Shown: piece after piece, positions 58,052 through 64,000 of the stretch
Layout: each line of letters begins with the position of its first letter
How positions within the stretch are numbered: the stretch's first letter is position 1
Assembly (NCBI GenBank): GCA_002633025.1
Contig: NMRB01000010.1
Coordinates: forward strand, 615,686 to 679,685
Reading direction: 5' to 3'
DNA: 64,000 nucleotides
From: Notospermus geniculatus
Taxonomy: Eukaryota; Nemertea; Pilidiophora; Heteronemertea; Lineidae
Notes under the pieces: model-generated
Told to the model about the DNA's origin: nothing
The model's input: only the letters and a program-made list of their open reading frames with translations
Databases searched by the model: none
Translations under genes and position numbers: made by a program

Positions 58052-59199
58052 AGGCCTAGGCTGGTAGCAGACATAGAAAATTCATGTCTGCGAGACCGGA
58101 AATCGTGTCTGTAAAGTCGCGGTGTCGCGGACATAAAACTCGCAGAGATGAGGTAGCACCAGATAGTTGTACTCACGGACAGGGCTCACAGAGATGATAT
58201 CATTGAGATATCCGTATGTTTGCTACCAGTGATATCGGCACATGAGAATGAAACACCGTTGTTGCGCTGTGTTCTGATGGAGAATATACATACATACATG
58301 TATTACAGTCTTAGTCTGCAGCTGAAAGTTTCTAAATGATTAATTGACTAATTGCTGGCTTGATGGAGGACAAGAGCAATGAAGGAGAAGAAGCAATATT
58401 AGAATATTAACACCATTGACACCTCAAGTTGCACTTGTGCGGCTCAGAATTCAATTAAATGGCACGTTTGCCAGCAGTGAAATATCAGCGTGATTTTCAT
58501 TAATACTCATTGGCATTTATCCCATGCCTACAGACATGAAATCAATGACGTGGCACCACTGTTGCTTTAAGTGCCCTTTTAAAATTCATCGCATCGCGAA
58601 CTTCAGAATACAAGGCAATAACGTCATTCGTTTAATGTCATGATGTGTTGGGTAATGTCCCTCGTGAATTTGACTTTTACAATGATCTGAAATTCAACAA
58701 GAAATGCCAGACATCACAAAAGTGAATCTGGATTTTAATCTTTCACGTATTCCAAACACCAGTTTTTAAACTTCTTAACTTCCGGGCCTTTCTGAATAAT
58801 CTACTGAGTTGAACAATGAATCTGCGACAGCTCCTGGAACACGTGGCCACTAGGGTGGAAAATCATTGCAAAGCAAGTCCCGTTTAAACAACTGAATTCC
58901 GCGAAATTTCCTCAAATTTCCCATTGAAGACATAAGGCCTAGTGCACCAGCTTACAGGGCCGAGAATTGAGCAGGGCCGGCCAAAGAAAGTTTCCTTCAC
59001 AAGAGAGTTCTATTTAGCAGTTACCAATGTGATAATCGTGGTCGCCCACTCCCACGTTCTTGACTCTAGTCGAGTCAGAACAGTTTACGGTACGCCAAAT
59101 TTGCTTGTGGATTCATTTGGTGTGTCCATTTTTAAAAGCAGCAAAACACGTTGACCCACTTCCTTTTTCATTGATGAACAGTGAAAATCGAGCCCTAAT
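58052..59199. other. non-coding, nothing recognised
   Basis: No supported gene or element. Confidence 0.25.
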
Positions 59200-59505
59200 C
59201 GAGTCTCTTCACTTCGTCCTTCGAATGAGACGTTAAACCGAGGTTCCTTGTACCCTGTGTCTATGCAGGGGCAAGTAAAAGACCCCACACAGGTGAAGCA
59301 GATAGGGGTAGCCTGTAGTGGACTCTAAAATACCTGGCTGGAAGTCGAAGTGGCTATGCCAGAAAACCCATCTGACACCTAACCGTATAGTGGCACGCAT
59401 AATACGCTCATCAGGGTTACCGATCTCGATAGAAGTCCCAGGACGTCAAGAGAGTCTGCCCGAGCGAACGTCGAAGAAGAAGAAGCCGAAGAAGAAGAAG
59501 GCGTG
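59200..59505 (+). mobile_element. SINE-like element, conserved core plus (GAA)n-type tail
   Basis: The segment tcgaatgagacgttaaaccg, followed by aggttccttgtaccctgtg and aagtaaaagaccccacac, resembles a deeply conserved core that I recall from eumetazoan SINEs (Nin-type). The 3' end is a purine tail (gaagaagaagccgaagaag near 59470-59503). A 5' tRNA-like head is not evident. Confidence 0.5.
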
Positions 59506-59508
59506 GCC

Positions 59509-59990
59509 ATACAAAGGACTAGAATGGATAATGGTGTGTTTGGAGTGACCATACAAAGGACCAAGAATGGATAATGGTGTGTTTGGAGTGACCATACAAA
59601 GGACAAGAATGGATAATGGTGTGTTTCGAGTGGCCAAACAAATGACAAGAATGGATAATGGTGTGTTTGGAGTGACAATACAAAGGACAAGAATGGATAA
59701 TGGTGTGTTTGGAGTGACCATACAAAGGACAAGAATGGATAATGGTGTGTTTGGAGTGACCATACAAAGGACAAGAATGGATAATGGTGTGTTTGGAGTG
59801 ACCATACAAAGGACAAGAATGGATAATGGTGTGTTTGGAGTGACCATACAAAGGACAAGAATGGATAATGGTGTGTTTGGAGTGGCCATACAAAGGACAA
59901 GAATGGATAATGGTGTGTTTCGAGTGGCCATACAAAGGAGAAGAACGGGATAATCGTGTGTTTCGAGTGGCAAGGACAAGAGTGAATAAT
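59509..59990. repeat. 42-bp minisatellite, about 10-11 copies
   Basis: Unit: aaggacaagaatggataatg followed by gtgtgtttggagtgaccatac. Starts of the atggataatgg segment fall at 59524, 59567, 59609, 59651, 59693, 59735, 59777, 59819, 59861 and 59903, with decayed copies after. Because 42 is a multiple of three, several frames stay open on both strands without being genes. Confidence 0.95.
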
Positions 59991-60109
59991 GGTCTATGCA
60001 GGACTGGCCATTCGTTGAACTGCGGACAGGAACTGACAGGATAGGAATTGATACATTAGAATGACTGAAGCAACTTTGGACTGATATTCGTTTGGCATGA
60101 TATTTTAAC

Positions 60110-60523
60110 ATGCCAGCACCATTCATTGTTCGTCGCACGATTTTTCATTCCACCCTAGTGATGTCAAGGAAAATAGATGTAGATTGTGCAAATTCAATTT
60201 TGACAGAAATCTATGATCTTATTGGAAATGCTTTATCGGAGGTCAATAGCTGCGTGCGTGAGCGACTGAAACACTGCGTTGCAAGACTGAGACTGCTATT
60301 CCCTCCAATATTTGCATCTAAATTTAACAGGTGGTCTATAATGCGTTCAGTTGTGCCAAGGGAAAAAACCTTATTGGAAACAAGTCTTGAAAAAAGACAT
60401 TTCCGTTTTGGTACCGCAGGATTATTGATTGTCATCAGTTCTTGTGTCTGTGATATTTCACCCAATCCAACGTCTAAGGAGCCGTCGTCTGACTCGTTGT
60501 TCTTGTATACAATGCTTTTGTAG
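60110..60523 (+). other. open frame, possibly a decayed non-LTR retrotransposon fragment
   Basis: A 137-codon frame from ATG 60110. Its end, LLIVISSCVCDISPNPTS, loosely resembles the LLLLSGDVxxNPGP-type stretch near the start of some non-LTR retrotransposon proteins. No reverse-transcriptase domain follows. Low confidence. Confidence 0.25.
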
Positions 60524-61129
60524 AACAATACATGTACATGGAAAACCAACCAGTCTTGACAGGATTCACGTTTTCTCTCTTTTGACCTTTAAAATTCTTG
60601 AATTTTGGCTCAAAATCTTATTACACGACTAAAGTTTTTCTTCAGATCAGATCATTAATTTCATCAAATAGACTTCCAATCAAAAACTCCTTTTAGTCAC
60701 CTGTAATAAGTGGTTTATTTCTTTGACGTTACCACATGCTTCATCCCACTTTTTCTAAAAATTGACTGAGAAGATGTATTTTGAAAATTTTGAAGATTAC
60801 CCCTACATAACCACTTAGTACGATGTGTGAAATCCGCCCGTCGATTGTGGGTATTAGACACCCTGTTCCTTTTATCTGACATAGAATATTGATCCGTCTG
60901 CCGTCTGCGATGAAACCCAGCGCCGGAACAAGTGATTGAGATCTTAGACTTTAGACACGGAAAGATCTCCCTGGCTGGTCGACTGCAATAGGATCACCAT
61001 CGCCTGAGCAAATACTTTCTGACAGGCATAATTCATTATCTTGTTGGTTGAAAGAGTGCTTTCATATGATGCCATTTATCTCTTACCCATAAGACAGGTT
61101 ATATTAGGGTATGGTGTGGATGAGGGATT
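60524..61129. other. non-coding, nothing recognised
   Basis: No supported feature. Confidence 0.25.
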
Positions 61130-61465
61130 TTAATCCCTCAGCATATTCATGATAGGTTCGGCTGATTCTTATCTCAGACCTTATTTTAATTAGTATATTC
61201 ATGTAATCATAATGTGTTTTGCTGATCCTTAACTCAGGCCCTATTTTAATCCCTCAGTACATTCATGTAAATCATGATGTTTTTGCTGATCCTTATAAAC
61301 TCAGGCCTTATTTTAATCCCTCAGTACATTCATGTAATCATCATAATGTGTTTTGCTGATCCTTAACTCAGACCCTATTTTAATCCCTCAGTATATTCAT
61401 GTAATCATCATAATGTGTTTTGCTGATCCTTAACTCAGGCCCTATTTTAATCCCTCATAATTTGC
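61130..61465. repeat. minisatellite of about 67 bp, five copies
   Basis: Unit contains acattcatgtaatcatcata, then atgtgttttgctgatcctta, then actcaggccctattttaatc. The first copy is the most diverged. Confidence 0.9.
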
Positions 61466-63418
61466 CTGAGCTTGGGCCCTTCGCCATGAATAAGAAGAAT
61501 AGGTTGTACTAAGAGTAGAGCCTATTGATATGCTGATTGGAAACGTTGTACCACAGGCTATTGGATGCAATAAATTGAAGAGGTCAGTTGAAAGGCGAAT
61601 TGAGGCCAATCTTTGTCCTCAGTACTCTGCAGGTTACTCTACGACCATTCGATATAAAAAAATAGCCTATACAGCAACTTCTCATCCCTGAACGCCACCA
61701 AAAATATTTTTTGTCAAACTGGTCCATGTACTTTGACAGCGAGCTATTTTGTTCACCAAACGAGTGACCAGATATCAGATATTCTATTGCTGAGAATCAA
61801 CTTCTGGTGCGACAACAAAAAAGACAAGCCAGGAGAACTGTCTGAGAATTGCAACTCAGTCAACATGAGAGCAAAGAAAAAAACAAAGGCTGATAAGAAA
61901 CGCAGTTTGGTTGGCTTGGTATCGGCAAATTCTGGGCACATATTCTGTCTATTGTATCAAACAAGCGATCTAAGTTCCCCACTTTGACGTAATTTTTCTT
62001 GGGAATATGGGCCCTGGGGTAGTAAGAGTTGACGCAGCTGTAAGACAATACTCGACTCTCATTTTGCTTACTTGATCCAATGACTACTGCTTTCGTTCTT
62101 CTTTTGCTACTGGTTTCGTTCTTCCTGTCAAATGTCTTGTCACTTCAGACCTGCTGTTCAGATGGCAGGAAATTTGTACGTGGGAATGGGGAACTTGTTG
62201 ATTGAGATTTCTCTATAGGTTGCTATTCTTGATAAATGCAAATCTCATTGAATTTGGAACAAAATAAGAAATAACTGCAAAAAGGAAAATTTACCTATGG
62301 TACTACACTAGTATAGGCCAAGTAAATCCCACGCAAAGTGTTGAGATCCAACATCAGTACCACTTACCATTTTATAGAATGACTGCTTGCAGTCGCCTGT
62401 TGAACACGAATCATGCTCATTTCATTCCTTTGTTGTATCCATTGAATCCCATCCAATGGATGCAAACCAACAGATACAGAGTAACTCTACTAGTAATCCA
62501 CAATGTTCATTGCAACTGTATCCAAATGAATCGAGAGTCCCACTGAAAGATGACATCCAGGCTGATTACTCCGTAATAGTCGTGATGATATCACTGCAAT
62601 GATGAACATCATACCCATCTGCATACAGAAGCATTTCATTGGAAAGTATCGGAATAATAACCAGGCGGGATGGTCCCAAATGAATACACAAATGGTATTC
62701 GGCAATGTTTAGAAATAAAAGGCTGGGGAGAGTGGCCAATCACAACTGAAACGAACGCTGCCGAGCTGTCGTCTGCTACGACCAAGCGTTGACTGTACGC
62801 CGTGCAATCTCTAGCTGGATTCTGAGGCTAGTGTTTCATCAAGAAAATTGACATTGGTGGAGGGAATTGTATAATTTAGGAGGTCCGTTTGTCTGGAGCT
62901 GAGATTGCCTGCCGGTAAGACCATTTCAATATCAAAGAAGCAACAGATGCTGCTTCTTTGAAATTGAAATTGGTCTCATGCACACTGGTTCGTCGGGTTG
63001 CAGCGGATACGCTACCGGGGTAAAATTTGGGAATATATTTTGGTAGAGTGTCAGCAGAGAGACCAGTAGAGAGGCTGTGCTGCAGACACACTTACATCCC
63101 GATTCCCTTACCTCTCTCTTATCGCACCTGCTGAACTCGGGCACCGCCTTACCCCAACACTAATCAGCTCACTTGACCTGGACATGTCACTAGGGAGAGT
63201 ATGTCATACAGTGATCCTGATTCCAATCTCATGACAGCCGTCTTGATGACACTTAACCCTATATTACTACATAATTGGTAATCGCGGAGATGATGTACTG
63301 TCACCTCATGCTGGCAATCAGATTCAGAGGGTCTTAAACACATCTTCTTCTATAGGGCTACGGGTTGCTTTTCCACGCTAATATGCCTGTAGCCGCCATT
63401 GCCTCCTTGGAGATTTCC
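61466..63418. other. non-coding, nothing recognised
   Basis: Only a short imperfect hairpin near 62927-62975 (caatatcaaagaagcaac and gctgcttctttgaaattg). Confidence 0.25.
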
Positions 63419-63635
63419 ATGGCTGCTAGAAGTAGCAGTTATGGTGCAAGCGGTACCATATACGCATGACTGCTGGAAGTAGCAGTTATGATGCAAGTGC
63501 TACCATTATACGCATGGCTGCCAGAAGTGGCAGTGAGTATAATATGCATGTAGTAGGCCTACCATTATACGCATGATTGCCAGAGGTATAGCAGTTCGTA
63601 CAGATGAGGCTGCTAGAAGTAGCAGTTTGTAGTGC
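63419..63635. repeat. degenerate tandem repeat of about 55-60 bp
   Basis: Four to five copies of a unit with gctgctagaagtagcagtta and ctaccattatacgcatg. Each gctgc..agaagtagcag stretch is itself a small hairpin. Confidence 0.8.
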
Positions 63636-64000
63636 TAGCCTTGTGATTTACACAGTTTTTTTAGGGCTCGGAATGTCTTTTGATGCATTCCCCCAGGCAG
63701 GGCTGCGGGTATACGATATTTTCGAGCCATTAACCTCATCAGCATGTCGGATATCTATTTTCATTGCAAGTGACAAAAATATACACTTCCGAGGGTTAAC
63801 GAAAGCCCCTAGCGCTTCCGTGATATGCGAACCATTTCTCCACATAAATGCCCGATAGCTCTTATTCAATAGCCCGATGTCCAGGGAATCCCGGTCAAGC
63901 GTACGACGATAAATGAGGCAATCAGTCACCCCACGGCTCTCCAGAGGTCCTCTACTATGGCAGTGCGGGCCCCTAGCAATATCGAATAAGCACTTCATAC
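63636..64000. other. right edge, nothing recognised
   Basis: Open frames on both strands (63604-63858 plus, 63648-63998 minus) overlap and have no recognisable content. Confidence 0.25.

Noticed and set aside
59379-60138. Long open frames with 14-residue repeats on both strands
   Set aside because: Produced by the 42-bp minisatellite, whose length is a multiple of three; three or more overlapping frames are equally open and none has a gene context.

Overview
The window is eukaryotic DNA from an animal. The genes are split by GT-AG introns, and four of them encode recognisable metazoan proteins: a steroid 5-alpha-reductase (SRD5A1-like), the kinetochore scaffold KNL1, a CCDC9-like coiled-coil protein and a TMEM151-family membrane protein. 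Exon layout resembles vertebrate orthologues, while the intergenic DNA is full of short words (aggccta, acatgta, accggta) and foldback elements typical of marine invertebrates. I infer an invertebrate deuterostome such as an echinoderm or hemichordate; the species cannot be fixed from the sequence.

Layout: 0.9-1.9 kb, 3' part of an SLC35G/EamA-type transporter whose last exon is repeated at 2.5-2.9 kb; 3.5-6.0 kb, a tandem non-coding duplication; 7.4-8.7 kb, an unrecognised single-exon coding gene; 9.5-10.7 kb, a terminal-inverted-repeat element carrying five CRE palindromes; 11.4-12.0 kb, a small unrecognised spliced gene; 13.1-14.8 kb, SRD5A1-like, five exons; 17.9-31.1 kb, KNL1; 32.9-33.4 kb, the last two exons of an unrecognised minus-strand gene; 37.0-44.8 kb, CCDC9-like; 50.8-53.0 kb (minus strand), the large exon of TMEM151. 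The rest to 64 kb is repeats, MITEs, minisatellites and unique non-coding DNA.

KNL1 is the centre of interest. Its first exons hold the two PP1-docking motifs (SILK, RVSF). Then come six KI-like motifs (DTxSFLAxL), where I recall two in the human protein, about five scattered MELT-like motifs and a 19-unit array of 30-residue TxxF...MELT repeats. Coiled-coil exons and a C-terminal RWD region follow. Its 3' half is present twice (22431-26417 and 26419-30411), separated by a single N. Two other single Ns (4763, 33757) also sit exactly between two near-identical tandem copies, so these duplications look like two haplotypes placed end to end. One such pair captures a 154-bp transposon tail present in one copy and absent from the other.

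The genes show no operon-like relation. Several MITE types with TTAA or TAAGGC ends, one hAT-like element with a visible target-site duplication, and very long palindromes with a 1-nt centre make up the non-genic structure.
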